Below the pieces are notes generated by a model, which was given only the letters and a program-made list of their open reading frames with translations, did not search any database and had not been told where the DNA came from. Below are positions 26,853 to 35,664 of a stretch of DNA of 43,058 nt, piece after piece (the first letter of the stretch is position 1; each line of letters starts with the position of its first letter). The position numbers and the translations under genes were made by a program. Where the stretch lies: assembly GCA_047634655.1 (NCBI GenBank), contig JBLIHY010000004.1, positions 1 through 43,058 on the forward strand, given 5' to 3'. The stretch is from CANLBN01 sp047634655. GTDB lineage: Bacteria; Pseudomonadota; Gammaproteobacteria; Pseudomonadales; Cellvibrionaceae.

Positions 26853-26988
26853 AGTATCCTGAGATTTCAAATGCGTTATTAGTACTTCTTGTACGCTCTG
26901 TGTTGCTTGCGGAATGTTTAGAGGGAGCTAAAGCGGGATGTGATAGGATTCGGCTCCTGCCTCTGAGGATTTCAAGCTTTAGGATGTT
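26853..26988 (-). repeat. Dispersed intergenic repeat, copy C
   Basis: Read on the minus strand this copy begins CATCCTAAAGCTTGAAATCC and ends in a TTTGAAATCTCAGGATA-like block. Its two ends, TATCCTGAGATTTCAAAT and CATCCTAAAGCTTGAAAT, are imperfect inverted repeats of each other (12 of 18), so the unit looks like a small MITE of about 130 bases. It is the best-preserved full copy together with the one at 6604. The rest of the 26781-27127 gap has no gene. Confidence 0.6.
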
Positions 26989-27127
26989 TTGCCGATCCGG
27001 CTATTGCCACGATTCACAATGAAAAAGCAGCTTAATTAACCCGCGAAAATAATTCATGACTTGATCAGAGGCGTCTTTACAAATCTGCATCAATCAATAC
27101 CCACACCCTATTACATGAGAGATTTCT

Positions 27128-28450
27128 ATGACCTTTGCCTCCTTGGGTTTAGCTAAACCCATCCTTGAAGCCGTCACCGAAAAAGGCTACGACACACCTT
27201 CACCCATACAGGCTAAAGCCATTCCAGTAGTTTTGGAAGGCAAGGATGTCATGGCTGCAGCGCAGACCGGCACCGGAAAAACAGCCGGTTTTACGCTACC
27301 GATTTTGCATATACTGAGTAAAGGTCAACTCGCTCAGGCTAATCAAGTACGCGCATTAATATTAACGCCGACACGCGAATTAGCCGCACAGGTCGCTGAT
27401 AGCGTAGCAACTTATGGTAAACACTTATCCCTGCGTTCAGCAGTCGTATTCGGCGGGGTGAAGATCAATCCGCAAATGATGAAACTGCGTGGAGGTGTCG
27501 ATATTCTAATTGCCACTCCCGGGCGCCTGCTAGACCTATACAATCAGAACGCCGTAAACTTTAAACAGCTCGAAGTACTTGTGCTAGACGAAGCTGATCG
27601 TATGTTGGACATGGGCTTTATAAACGACATTCGTAAAATACTGGCCGTGTTACCCAAACAACGGCAGACCTTAATGTTCTCCGCAACTTTCTCAAATGAC
27701 ATTCGCAAACTCGCCAAAAGCATCGTAAATAACCCGGTAGAAATTTCAGTCTCACCACCCAACACCACCGTAGAAAGTGTAACGCAATGGGTATGCCCAG
27801 TAGACAAAAGTAAAAAGTCAGCATTACTCGTGCAACTCATAAACGACAACCAGTGGGAACAAGTGCTGGTTTTTACCCGAACTAAACACGGCGCTAACCG
27901 CTTAACCAAACATTTAGACAGTAACCATATAAAAGCCGTAGCCATCCACGGCAACAAAAGCCAGGGAGCCAGAACCAAAGCTCTGGCCGATTTTAAAAAG
28001 AACACGGTTCAGGTGTTAGTCGCAACGGATATTGCGGCACGCGGCCTGGATATCGATCAACTGCCACACGTAATTAACTTTGATTTGCCAAACGTTGCCG
28101 AAGACTATGTGCATCGTATTGGTCGCACCGGTCGCGCAGGTGCTAGTGGAGAAGCAATTTCATTGGTCAGCGCTGATGAACACAAACAACTGTGTGATAT
28201 CGAACGACTCATTCAACAAATACTAACGCGTAAACTCATTGATGGCTTTGAACCGGTACACGATGTACCCGAATCCAATTTACATTCAAACAAATCTAAA
28301 AAACCAAAGAAACCAAAAACAGGACACAGAGATGGGCAGCGCTCGGCAGAGAACGCGCGTGGCCATAAACCTGCTGACAAAAAAATATTTTCTCGAAAAA
28401 ATCCAAAAACAAGTCATAGAAAACCTGCGAACAGCAGCCCACACAAATAA
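27128..28450 (+). CDS. rhlE: DEAD-box ATP-dependent RNA helicase, RhlE type
   Basis: This 440-residue protein has all helicase motifs: Q motif (SPIQAKAIP), AAQTGTGKT (44-52), PTRELA, VLDEADRMLDMGF (DEAD 154-157), SATF and HRIGRTGRAG (329-338). The last 70 residues are a basic, Lys-rich tail (KKPKKPKTGHRDGQRS), typical of RhlE-like helicases that act on rRNA or in RNA decay. The start is ATG at 27128 after GAGAGATTTCT. It is a single gene. Its 3' end lies 40 bases before an NYN-domain pseudogene. Confidence 0.93.
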   Translation: MTFASLGLAKPILEAVTEKGYDTPSPIQAKAIPVVLEGKDVMAAAQTGTGKTAGFTLPILHILSKGQLAQANQVRALILTPTRELAAQVADSVATYGKHLSLRSAVVFGGVKINPQMMKLRGGVDILIATPGRLLDLYNQNAVNFKQLEVLVLDEADRMLDMGFINDIRKILAVLPKQRQTLMFSATFSNDIRKLAKSIVNNPVEISVSPPNTTVESVTQWVCPVDKSKKSALLVQLINDNQWEQVLVFTRTKHGANRLTKHLDSNHIKAVAIHGNKSQGARTKALADFKKNTVQVLVATDIAARGLDIDQLPHVINFDLPNVAEDYVHRIGRTGRAGASGEAISLVSADEHKQLCDIERLIQQILTRKLIDGFEPVHDVPESNLHSNKSKKPKKPKTGHRDGQRSAENARGHKPADKKIFSRKNPKTSHRKPANSSPHK

Positions 28451-28490
28451 TTGTAGTAGCAAGGCCAGCACTTACTAATATTATATCGCC

Positions 28491-28916
28491 ATGAAAAAAA
28501 TCGCGCTTTTTGCCGATGTGAAAAATATTTATTACACCGCACGTCAGGCCTATAATCGTCAATTAAATTATCGAAAGTTACGGCAGTGCATTAGCGACGA
28601 AGGCGATATTTTTCTGGCCAATACATATGTAATCCATCGTAGTAACGACAAGTAAATTAAGTGTTCAGAACACCCTGCAGAAAATCGGTTTTACACTAAA
28701 GCTTAAACCCTATATTCAACGCAGTGATGGTTCAACCAAAGGCGACTGGGGTGTCGGTATTGCTGTTGATGTGATGGCCGCAGCTAAAGATGTGGGCACG
28801 GTTTTTTTGCTATCAGGAGATGGCTATTTCGATGTGCTACTGGAAAAAATCAAACAGGATTGTTGAAGTTAATGCAGCATGGAAAACTGTCCTATCAGTG
28901 GAATGATGAAGCTTAA
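28491..28916 (+). pseudogene. NYN-domain (LabA-like) nuclease, inactivated
   Basis: The start, IALFADVKNIYYTARQAYNRQ, is the conserved N-terminus of NYN/PIN-like RNases. After RSNDK an in-frame TAA (likely ancestral CAA) stops the frame, and within ten bases a single inserted base shifts the rest. The next frame continues the same domain: NTLQKIGFTLKLKPYIQRSDGSTKGDWGVG, then VFLLSGDGYFD. A further stop follows KIKQDC. Normal members end in a longer C-terminal part that is missing here. Two lesions plus the short tail make it a pseudogene. Confidence 0.85.
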
Positions 28917-29237
28917 CAACTCTTCTTGCCCGTACTAGCTCAGGTTTGATCTGACAGTTATCCGTTTTTTACCGGTGCCTGTGAGTTTAGATTTGAGCTA
29001 AATTCTTCTCTGCCCAAATCGATTTACCATCAAGCAGCGTTTCCTTTGGTGCCATCACGCAAAAAAACACCATTTTTAGATGTGCCCTTATGTTTAATGT
29101 TCCCAACTTTTATAAATTTTATTGTCATTTTTTATGTCTTCATACAATCAAATCATGCGATCCAAATGCCAACTTTTTCCAATTTAAGATAAAGCTACTC
29201 CCAGGGCTGCCCTCCAGATTGAATAGTATATGATTGA
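28917..29237. other. Gene-free interval with possible coding remnant
   Basis: No open gene is seen. On the minus strand near 29000-29095 a segment reads IKHKGTSKNGVFLRDGTKGNAA before stops, which looks like a protein fragment, but I cannot name the family. Confidence 0.4.
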
Positions 29238-29602
29238 CTAAATAGCTAGAATTAAAACAACTGAAGATATGCCGTTCAAAAAACCGTGCAAAGATACATC
29301 GTGATTTTCTGGTGTATTAACTTCATCTCGATTTAAAAAAACTCGTTCACCCAATACAGTTTTAGATGCCCAATTTTTGGTAGACTTTAGTTTTTTTAAA
29401 AAACAGGATTGAAAAAAATCCAAATTATAGATGTTGCTCTGGGCAATAGGCATCACCAATAAATCTATACTCTGCTCCAAAAACTGAGCACAATAATTGG
29501 AAGAAAAGAGTGTCTCGTCTAGACTCTTATTGGATTAGAATACTTCATCCAGTTTTCATCTGTTAGATTAAAAAAATTCGCTATTTTCCTTTCTAAAATC
29601 AT
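29238..29602 (-). pseudogene. DUF6653-like membrane protein, multiple stops
   Basis: From an ATG at 29602 the frame reads MILERKIANFFNLTDENWMKYSNP, then TAG (29519-29521), TAG (29465-29467) and TGA (29453-29455), each where related proteins would have Trp. A frameshift at a T6A7 run then leads to KKLKSTKNWASKTVLGERVFLNR and a hydrophobic end. I recall the pattern WM-SNP-VWTR, then STKNWASKAVLGERVWLNR, from DUF6653 proteins; the assignment is from memory. It overlaps the 3' end of the upstream NAD(P)-binding pseudogene by 35 bases. Confidence 0.65.
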
Positions 29603-30356
29603 TTATTTTCTTTTCATACGTAGGCTGCGAAAATACAAAGCCGTGTTGTGCCTGATTATAAACTACAGGAATATTCCCCTTCCATTTTAACCATGTGCTT
29701 TCATTTAATATGAGCTCAGTCCTGAAATGACCGACATTAATTCTACTGGTTGCTTCAGAGTCAAAAATTGCATTTCGAATGGGGGATGTGCACACATTAT
29801 ATTTTTTAATCGCTTTCTCATTGCTTAGAGCATCAGGGCGAACCGTTACCCATTCAATGGTTTTATTATTTCGTGCAATTTGAGTGCGCAAAAAATATTC
29901 AGCATTTTCATTATCTAAGTGTGGAGGTAATAAGACTCTCAATATTGCAATAACAATGCGCTGACTTAATGGCGGTGTCTCGGGTATATCTCGGTTGCTG
30001 TTTCCCGTTGTATTCATAAGGATAACCTTAACCGCATCTCCAGGTTTGTTGGATTTGATAGCTGTGCATATACATTGAAGTGTCTCTGTTACTAGCAAGC
30101 GAGGCTTACCAAAAATACCTTTAAACGTAAGATTATGGCCAAGAAAAGAAAAAACCACATCACAGTTTTTTGCGGGTACAGCCATTTTAGAACTAGTGAG
30201 ATTAGCTGCGGAGGCTTGGGTTTTAGATAAGTTTTGGCGGTCAGGGAATGAATCAAGCGAACGAACTATAGCGTTTATTTCAACCTCTCGATTCAGTAAC
30301 TACTCGACAACAAGTCGCCCTGTCGCCCCACTTGTACCGACAACTAAAACTTGCAT
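29568..30356 (-). pseudogene. NAD(P)-binding SDR-like (NmrA-type) protein, amber at codon 19
   Basis: From ATG 30356 the frame reads MQVLVVGTSGATGRLVVE, the Rossmann GxxGxxG start, then TAG at 30300-30302 (CAG likely ancestral). The remaining 243 codons stay open and continue the family pattern, with WVTVRPDAL at the active-site Tyr/Arg region. The open part alone would lack the nucleotide-binding loop, so the protein should not work unless the amber codon is suppressed. It is probably a recent pseudogene in an operon-like pair with the DUF6653 pseudogene. Confidence 0.8.
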
Positions 30357-30434
30357 TATATTTTTCCTTTAAATAATTGGCTGTTTCTATGCAGCTTTGA
30401 ATGGTTTTTGCATAATGCCCTCTAAGTCTTTTTC

Positions 30435-31292
30435 TTATCCAACTTTTCTACTGGAATTTAGTTGACTTAGAAACTCGGGATTTTGAAAGTCCGTTAATGC
30501 ACGTTCAATTTCTTCGGGCGTATTCATCACAAAAGGGCCGTATTGCACTACCGGTTCTTTAATTGGCTGACCGCTGAGTACTAAAAGTTCTACGCCCGAG
30601 GGCCCACCCTTCAATTGCAATACACTGCCGTTTTGGTAGATGCCCAGTTGACGCGATGTAACTACATCTGTTTCACCTTTATAAACATACACCAAGGCAG
30701 AATTTTCTTTATTGAAAGACAACTCAACGGTTTCGTTGGCGACCAATTGCACATCCAAAAAAATGGTTTGTGCCGAGATGTTGGGTAACGGACCTTGCAG
30801 AGTCTTTTGGTTTATTGTCACCTTACCTGCGATGACACGAACAATGCCACTGTCAGGTAGTCTTTGTTCTGTTATATCGGCACTGACAATTTCTTGATAC
30901 GCCGCGGACTTCATTTTTTCAGCGGCAGGTAAATTCAACCAGATTTGAAATCCGTGTAATAGGCCTTGCTCCTGTTTGGGCATTTCAGAGTGAAGAACAC
31001 CGGCGCCCGCTGTCATCCACTGCACATCACCGGCGCCAATGACGCCTTCATTGTTCATATGGTCGCGGTGGCGCATGCGCCCGGCTTTCATGTAGGTAAT
31101 GGTTTCAAATCCGCGATGAGGATGTTCGGGGAATCCACCGATATAGTCGGCAGCATCGTCAGAATTGATTTCGTCGATCATCAAAAAAGGGTTGAGTGCT
31201 TGATGCAGGGGTCGTCCCGCCAAGCGATGAATGTTTACGCCGTCACCATCTTGGGCGGGCTGAGCGCTGATAACTTGTCTTAATTTTCTCAT
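30435..31292 (-). CDS. Pirin family protein
   Basis: This 285-residue bicupin has the N-terminal metal site H57, H59 (EHPHRGFETITYM), H101 and E103 (GVLHSEMP). The C-terminal part (PIKEPVVQYGPFVMNTPEEIERALTDFQ) is typical of the YhhW-like group, some of which are quercetin 2,3-dioxygenases. Its role is probably in handling aromatic or quinone stress, judged from the neighbours yqjG, azoreductase remnant and lysR. The frame is intact although genes on both sides are broken. Confidence 0.92.
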   Translation of the reverse strand: MRKLRQVISAQPAQDGDGVNIHRLAGRPLHQALNPFLMIDEINSDDAADYIGGFPEHPHRGFETITYMKAGRMRHRDHMNNEGVIGAGDVQWMTAGAGVLHSEMPKQEQGLLHGFQIWLNLPAAEKMKSAAYQEIVSADITEQRLPDSGIVRVIAGKVTINQKTLQGPLPNISAQTIFLDVQLVANETVELSFNKENSALVYVYKGETDVVTSRQLGIYQNGSVLQLKGGPSGVELLVLSGQPIKEPVVQYGPFVMNTPEEIERALTDFQNPEFLSQLNSSRKVG

Positions 31293-31360
31293 GGGTTTTC
31301 TCCAAATGGTCGCCTAAGAGCGCCTACTTTTGGTGCGCCGGCGCAGAACGCTTGCCCAGC

Positions 31361-32317
31361 CTAAAGACCTTCTCGACCATGATCGAGAGTAAAGTTCTGT
31401 GCTGGTCCTAGAGGAATGACCCCTGTGGGATTGATCATCAGATGACTGGCGTAATAGTGTGTTTTGATATGCTCAAAGTTCACGGTTTCAGCCACACCGG
31501 GCACTTGGTATAGCTCGCGCACATAACCAATAATTGCTGGGTAATCGGCCAGTAACTGACGATTCGTTTTAAAGTGGCCAAAGTACACAGCATCAAAACG
31601 AATCAAAGTGGTAAACAAACGCCAATCAGCTTCGGTCAAGGCATCACCCGCGAGATAGCGCTGCCGAGTTAACAGTCCCTCGACCCAATCAAGCGAATCG
31701 AATAAGCTATGGAATGCTTCTTCATAGGCTGACTGTGCCGTCGCAAAACCGGCGCGATAGACACCGTTATTAATCGTGTCGTAGATACGGTCGTTGAAGT
31801 CGTTGATCGTCTGGTGTAAAGCCTTAGGGTAGTAATCGTTAGTGTTGCCAGTTAAAGCATTAAATGCGGTATTGAACATGCGAATAATCTCGGAAGATTC
31901 ATTGCTGACAATGGTTTGTGTTTGTTTATCCCACAATACCGGCACCGTAACGCGGCCTTCATAGCGGGCATCCGCTTTTAAATACAACTGATAAAGAAAG
32001 TCCAGACCGTAAAGCGAGTCGTTCATTTCCCAGCCGTTTTCCAGCATGATCGGCTCGACCACGGTGATATCGATATAATCTTGCAACTGCTTTAGCTGGT
32101 GAAAAATCAATGTGCGGTGTGCCCAGGGGCAAGCCAGTGACACATACAAATGGTAACGTCCCTTTTCGGCAACAAAGCCCGGCTCTCCGTTGGGCCCTGC
32201 TTCGCCATTAGGCGTTAGCCAATTTCTAAAGCGGCTATCCTGGCGGCGAAATTCACCACTGCTATTGTCGGTGTCGTACCACTGATCAACCCATTTACCT
32301 TTCTGTAATAAACCCAT
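31361..32317 (-). CDS. yqjG: Glutathionyl-hydroquinone reductase
   Basis: This 318-residue Xi-class glutathione transferase has catalytic C63 in SLACPWAHRTLIFHQLK, with the family strings LYLKADARYEGRVTVPVLWDKQTQTIVSNESSEIIRMFN and GDALTEADWRLFTTLIRFDAVYFGHFKTN. It removes glutathione from glutathionyl-hydroquinones. The start overlaps the stop of the azoreductase remnant by one base (TAATG), so it belongs to the doxX-azoR-yqjG-pirin gene set. Confidence 0.95.
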   Translation of the reverse strand: MGLLQKGKWVDQWYDTDNSSGEFRRQDSRFRNWLTPNGEAGPNGEPGFVAEKGRYHLYVSLACPWAHRTLIFHQLKQLQDYIDITVVEPIMLENGWEMNDSLYGLDFLYQLYLKADARYEGRVTVPVLWDKQTQTIVSNESSEIIRMFNTAFNALTGNTNDYYPKALHQTINDFNDRIYDTINNGVYRAGFATAQSAYEEAFHSLFDSLDWVEGLLTRQRYLAGDALTEADWRLFTTLIRFDAVYFGHFKTNRQLLADYPAIIGYVRELYQVPGVAETVNFEHIKTHYYASHLMINPTGVIPLGPAQNFTLDHGREGL

Positions 32318-32587
32318 TACGCTGCTCCTGACCTATCGTTGCTAATAAAGTCGCTGCTAAAAGATGTCGACATCAAACCATCGACCTGTTGTTTGCCTTG
32401 GGCGATCACTTGCTTTGGTGTGCCTTTTGAGCCACTGGCATCGATATGAAATACCTCAGTAATACCGATAAATTTGCAGATCTGCTCCAGATGGTGGTTG
32501 CCCCAACGCGTCAATCAGATATTGCCCAATGATGCGAGTATTTGAATTGCTTAATCGCGCACTGCTATTGATATGTAATGTGGTCAT
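32317..32587 (-). pseudogene. azoR: FMN-dependent azoreductase, internal deletion
   Basis: The start at 32587 reads MTTLHINSSARLSNSNTRIIGQYLIDAL, the N-terminus of AzoR-type NADH:quinone reductases. Within 35 codons, and in another frame, it passes directly to the C-terminus, RWGNHHLEQICKFIGITEVFHIDASG. A normal protein is about 200 residues, so about 110 are missing from the middle. The two ends are well preserved, which points to one deletion rather than slow drift. Confidence 0.85.
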
Positions 32588-32625
32588 GTTCTTACCCCGT
32601 TCATACTGGTTGATAGGTGTATCGT

Positions 32626-32781
32626 TTACTTCGCCAGTTGTGTATGAAGTAAGCGGTCCGCACTGAGGTTGCCGGTGCCCCTGAATACCAGAGCAACACT
32701 GATCGTGCCCGCAGCAAAGCGAAGAGGAAGGGTGTTCAGGCCAATATCTGTAGTGGTTATCTTGTTGATGAGTGTTTTCAC
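32626..32781 (-). pseudogene. DoxX family membrane protein, internal deletion
   Basis: A 51-codon frame from GTG 32781 reads KTLINKITTTDIGLNTLPLR and FAAGTISVALVF, like the DoxX N-terminus. It then passes directly to RGTGNLSADRLL, the C-terminal GGGRLSLDRLL-type end of DoxX. Normal DoxX proteins are about 130-150 residues, so the two central membrane helices are gone. It is the first gene divergent from lysR, next to another gene with the same kind of lesion. Confidence 0.75.
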
Positions 32782-32842
32782 GTTAATGCTCCAAAGTGTG
32801 TTTACGGGTTTGTTTAAGTGATGGAGCCATTGTAAGGATTGT

Positions 32843-32894
32843 AATATTCGGAATAAGACCTGTTTTCAGTTTAGAATGTTCTAAATATTAGAAC
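32843..32894. promoter_or_regulatory. Dyad sites between lysR and the divergent operon
   Basis: Three inverted repeats lie in the lysR-doxX gap: TATTCGGAATA (about 32844-32854), TAGAATGTTCTA (32872-32883) and GTTCTAAATATTAGAAC (32878-32894). The last has 7-base arms and the T-N11-A form of a LysR-type regulator box. The second and third overlap. They are placed to control both lysR and the minus-strand operon. Confidence 0.6.
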
Positions 32895-32911
32895 TATTTT
32901 GGGATGCCGGA

Positions 32912-33808
32912 ATGGGAAAAAATCCAATAACTATTGAGATTCTAGAGACACTAGATGCTATTGATCGGCGTGGAAGCTTCGCAAAAGCTGCAGAAGAGCT
33001 GAACAAAGCCACTTCAGCGGTTTCCTACGCTGTGCAAAAGCTGGAGGAGCGGTTAGATATCGCTTTGTTTCAACGACAGGGGCGCCGCTCGGCATTAACC
33101 CCGGCAGGATGGTTAATATTAGCGGAGGGCAGAGACATACTGCAAACCACGGCACGACTGGCGAACAAGGCCAAGGAAGTAGCCACGGGCTGGGAGCCCC
33201 GTATCAGCATTGCTGTAGAGTCACACCAATCCTACTCCACCTTTTTTGGCGTGCTGCACGAATTTCTCAAGGAGCATTCCACGATTGAAATCGATGTCTG
33301 TGAATCAGTGCTGAATGGCGGATGGGAGGCGCTTGAGCGAGGTAGAGTTGATTTGATTGTCGGCTCGCCTGGGCCAGTCCCGCTGCAAAAGGGCTATCGC
33401 GTTATACCCTTGGCTCGCGCTGATCTGGTGCCGGTGATTGCCTCTAGTCATGAACTGGCGGGCATCGCTATTGACCCTGAAGCTTTTCAAGCGCAACTTT
33501 CTAAGTTTCGGAGAGTCATTACACACGATACATCGATAATTGACGTTACCCGCAGTGCTGGCTTAAGTAGCGACGGGAAAAAGTTCTACGTACAAAACAT
33601 CGATCAAAAAGTGGAGGCAATACTGGCAGGCGTAGGCATCGGTCATTTACCCCGACAGCGTATTCAAAACCAGCTCAATAATGGAAAATTGATAGCGCTG
33701 AAATTAGGTGGGGATTCTATGCTCGAAAATTTTCTCGCTTGGAAAATCAGTAACAAAGGTAAGGGTTTGCAAGCGCTAACTCAACGATTGTCCGCCGTAT
33801 TTGGCTAG
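32912..33808 (+). CDS. LysR-family transcriptional regulator
   Basis: This 298-residue protein has the N-terminal winged helix-turn-helix (ILETLDAIDRRGSFAKAAEELNKATSAVSYAVQKLEERL, about residues 8-46) and a substrate-binding domain (ISIAVESHQSYSTFFGVLHEFL, DLIVGSPGPVPLQKGYRVIPL, VEAILAGVGIGHLPRQRI). It is divergent from the doxX-azoR-yqjG-pirin set, which such regulators usually control, responding to quinones or aromatic electrophiles. The frame is intact, unlike many neighbours. Confidence 0.93.
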   Translation: MGKNPITIEILETLDAIDRRGSFAKAAEELNKATSAVSYAVQKLEERLDIALFQRQGRRSALTPAGWLILAEGRDILQTTARLANKAKEVATGWEPRISIAVESHQSYSTFFGVLHEFLKEHSTIEIDVCESVLNGGWEALERGRVDLIVGSPGPVPLQKGYRVIPLARADLVPVIASSHELAGIAIDPEAFQAQLSKFRRVITHDTSIIDVTRSAGLSSDGKKFYVQNIDQKVEAILAGVGIGHLPRQRIQNQLNNGKLIALKLGGDSMLENFLAWKISNKGKGLQALTQRLSAVFG

Positions 33809-33825
33809 AAGATACAATCAAGCGT

Positions 33826-33969
33826 TTAACGTGCCATCCGAGCAAATTTCTTTGGCCTGGCTTCTCGCACAAGCAAAAAAAATTGTCTTGATCCCTGAAG
33901 CACACCGGCGACCAGCGCGCTAGAGAGGCCTAAGGCTAGGCATAGATAAACCAGAATATCAGTGTCCAT
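33826..33969 (-). pseudogene. Possible DUF1772-type membrane protein remnant
   Basis: A 47-codon frame begins MDTDILVYLCLALGLSSALV and AGV, which resembles the N-terminal helix of DUF1772 proteins. It then continues in unrelated Arg-rich sequence (REARPKKFARMAR). DUF1772, NmrA-type and AraC genes are often neighbours, which fits this location. Identification rests on one short helix, so it is tentative. Confidence 0.4.
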
Positions 33970-34026
33970 GACTTACTAGTCGATGGCTTGGGTTATTGGG
34001 GGATAGGCGTTTGAGAGACCAGCTGC

Positions 34027-34856
34027 TTATGCAACCGTTCGCCATACGCTGGTGGCAGCAACCTCACGCGCATACTCGAAAAAATCGCGAAGTTCGCGCC
34101 CAATCGCACGCTGAACGCCGTCGGTTAGATACGCGTTGCGGCCATCGAGAACCGTGGTAAAAAGATAATCCAACAACCAGACGACTTCTTTGGGAGCACC
34201 GGAGTCTGTAATGGAGGACACGAAAGCCTTATGGGGAAACGACACGTACTGAATCTCAGCGCCAGTTGCCTGTGAGAGTTCATGGGCAATATCCGCAAAC
34301 GTCATTAGTCGAGGACCGGTGAGTTCATAGACTTCACCCGCGTGATCCGTTTGCGTCAGGACTGCCACTGCCACCTCTGCGATATCTTCTACATTAACAA
34401 ATGGCTCCGGTGTGTCGTCCGCGGGCAGAGTGATCTGGCCAGCCAGCATCATTTCAACAAAAGCACCTTCCGAAAAGTTTTGATTAAACCAGCTAGCTCG
34501 TATGATAGTAGAATCAATATTGCTGGATTGCACGATCTGTTCACAGGCCTGGGCTTCTTGCTCGCCGCGGCCTGATAGTAAGGCTAGTCGCTCCACTCCA
34601 TGCTTTTCTGCTCGATAGACGAAGGACTGAATCGAGTCGGTTGCACCAGGGACAGCGAGATCAGGTGCGTAATTGATGTACACCGCAGTAACACCCTTGA
34701 GACAAGCGTCCCAGCTGATTTCATTGTTCCAATCGATGCAGGGGAGGTAGATCGCGAACCTAGGCGCATAGGCATGTTAATAGCGTTCAAGCGCTCGGCT
34801 ATTCGGCGTCCTGTTTTGCCGGTGGCGCCCAATACCAGAGTCAGTTCAGTGGTTCT
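34027..34856 (-). pseudogene. NmrA-family NAD(P)-binding protein, frameshifted, start lost
   Basis: The N-terminal part reads TELTLVLGATGKTGRRIAERLN, the Rossmann loop. Near 34745 the frame must shift by one base: GCATCGATTGG looks like GCATTCGATTGG minus a T. It then continues as DWNNEISWDACLKGVTAVYINYAPDL and, further on, FVNVEDIAEVAVAVLTQ and YELTGPRLMTFADIA. No start codon remains in frame, because the start region is fused to a truncated AraC gene. The remaining 218-codon frame lacks the cofactor-binding loop. Confidence 0.85.
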
Positions 34857-35316
34857 CTACTAACTTCATGACTAATTGCCGCGATGCTAGCAAACGTGGC
34901 TTCATTGGAAAGGCGCATACCGAGGCGGCGTTCACCATCGCGGTGTAGATTTATGAAAACACCCGTATCAGTCTGTTCTACCTCGTAGGCAGACACACTG
35001 GTCAAAACTCTCGCGTGACGCTCGGCCCGTTCGAAAGAGCCTCGCAGATTCGGGGTCGTTTTCCATGCTAGACCAAAGGCACCATAGTCGTGACGCCGCA
35101 TTGTTGCCCCGACTCTGAGTGACAGCGTGGTAGGATTTGAATCGACTTTTGCGAGTTGCTCCAAGAAAGTGTAATACTCATGATCAGAAATCATGAGTGT
35201 TGGATCTACCGGGTCATTTGGCGCAAAGTCACCGAGCGTAACAAGTCATCGTGTTCAGTACCGTTGTCGACGACACCGAGAAGCTTGTGAACGAACAGAG
35301 TAGATATTTTTCCCAT
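34841..35316 (-). pseudogene. AraC-family regulator, truncated and frameshifted
   Basis: From ATG 35316 the frame reads MGKISTLFVHKLLGVVDNGT, then EHDDLLRSV. A frameshift near 35235 leads into FAPNDPVDPTLMISDHEYYTFLEQLAK and RVGATMRRHDYGAFGLAWKT, a clear arabinose-binding-type AraC N-terminal domain (PF12625 pattern). The gene ends at EVSRE-PLN-stop. The last codons come from the start of the neighbouring NmrA gene, so a deletion removed the whole DNA-binding half. Confidence 0.85.
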
Positions 35317-35442
35317 TTTTCAAACCAATAAAATTAGAGTCACTGCTTATCCTCTCACGTATGAACAATGTGTAGTGGCACAGTAAATTTGGCCATCTAA
35401 TTAGCGGTGAGATGATCACCTCATCAATAATATCGGTGTTCA

Positions 35443-35664
35443 ATGAACAAGAAAACAAGACCCACTTTCAACCCGCCATTTAGACTTGAAGCAGCGCAGT
35501 TGGTTGTCGATCAAAATGACAGTATTCGAGATGCTGCCGATGCGATGGGTGTTGGCAAGTCAACGATGGACAAATGGGTTCGTCAGTTTCGTGCGGAACG
35601 AGAGGGTCAGTCACCTCAGACCACACTCATGACGCCAGGCCCGTTTAAAATTCGAGTATCGTAG
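35443..35664 (+). pseudogene. IS3-family OrfA fragment
   Basis: Residues 1-60 (RPTFNPPFRLEAAQLVVDQND and AADAMGVGKSTMDKWVRQFR) are the helix-turn-helix start of an IS3-family OrfA. After MTPGPFKIR the family pattern (ELEKRIKRLEMEKDILKKA) is missing, and an IS630-like segment begins. The element is a fragment joined to another one; no OrfB is present. Confidence 0.8.
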
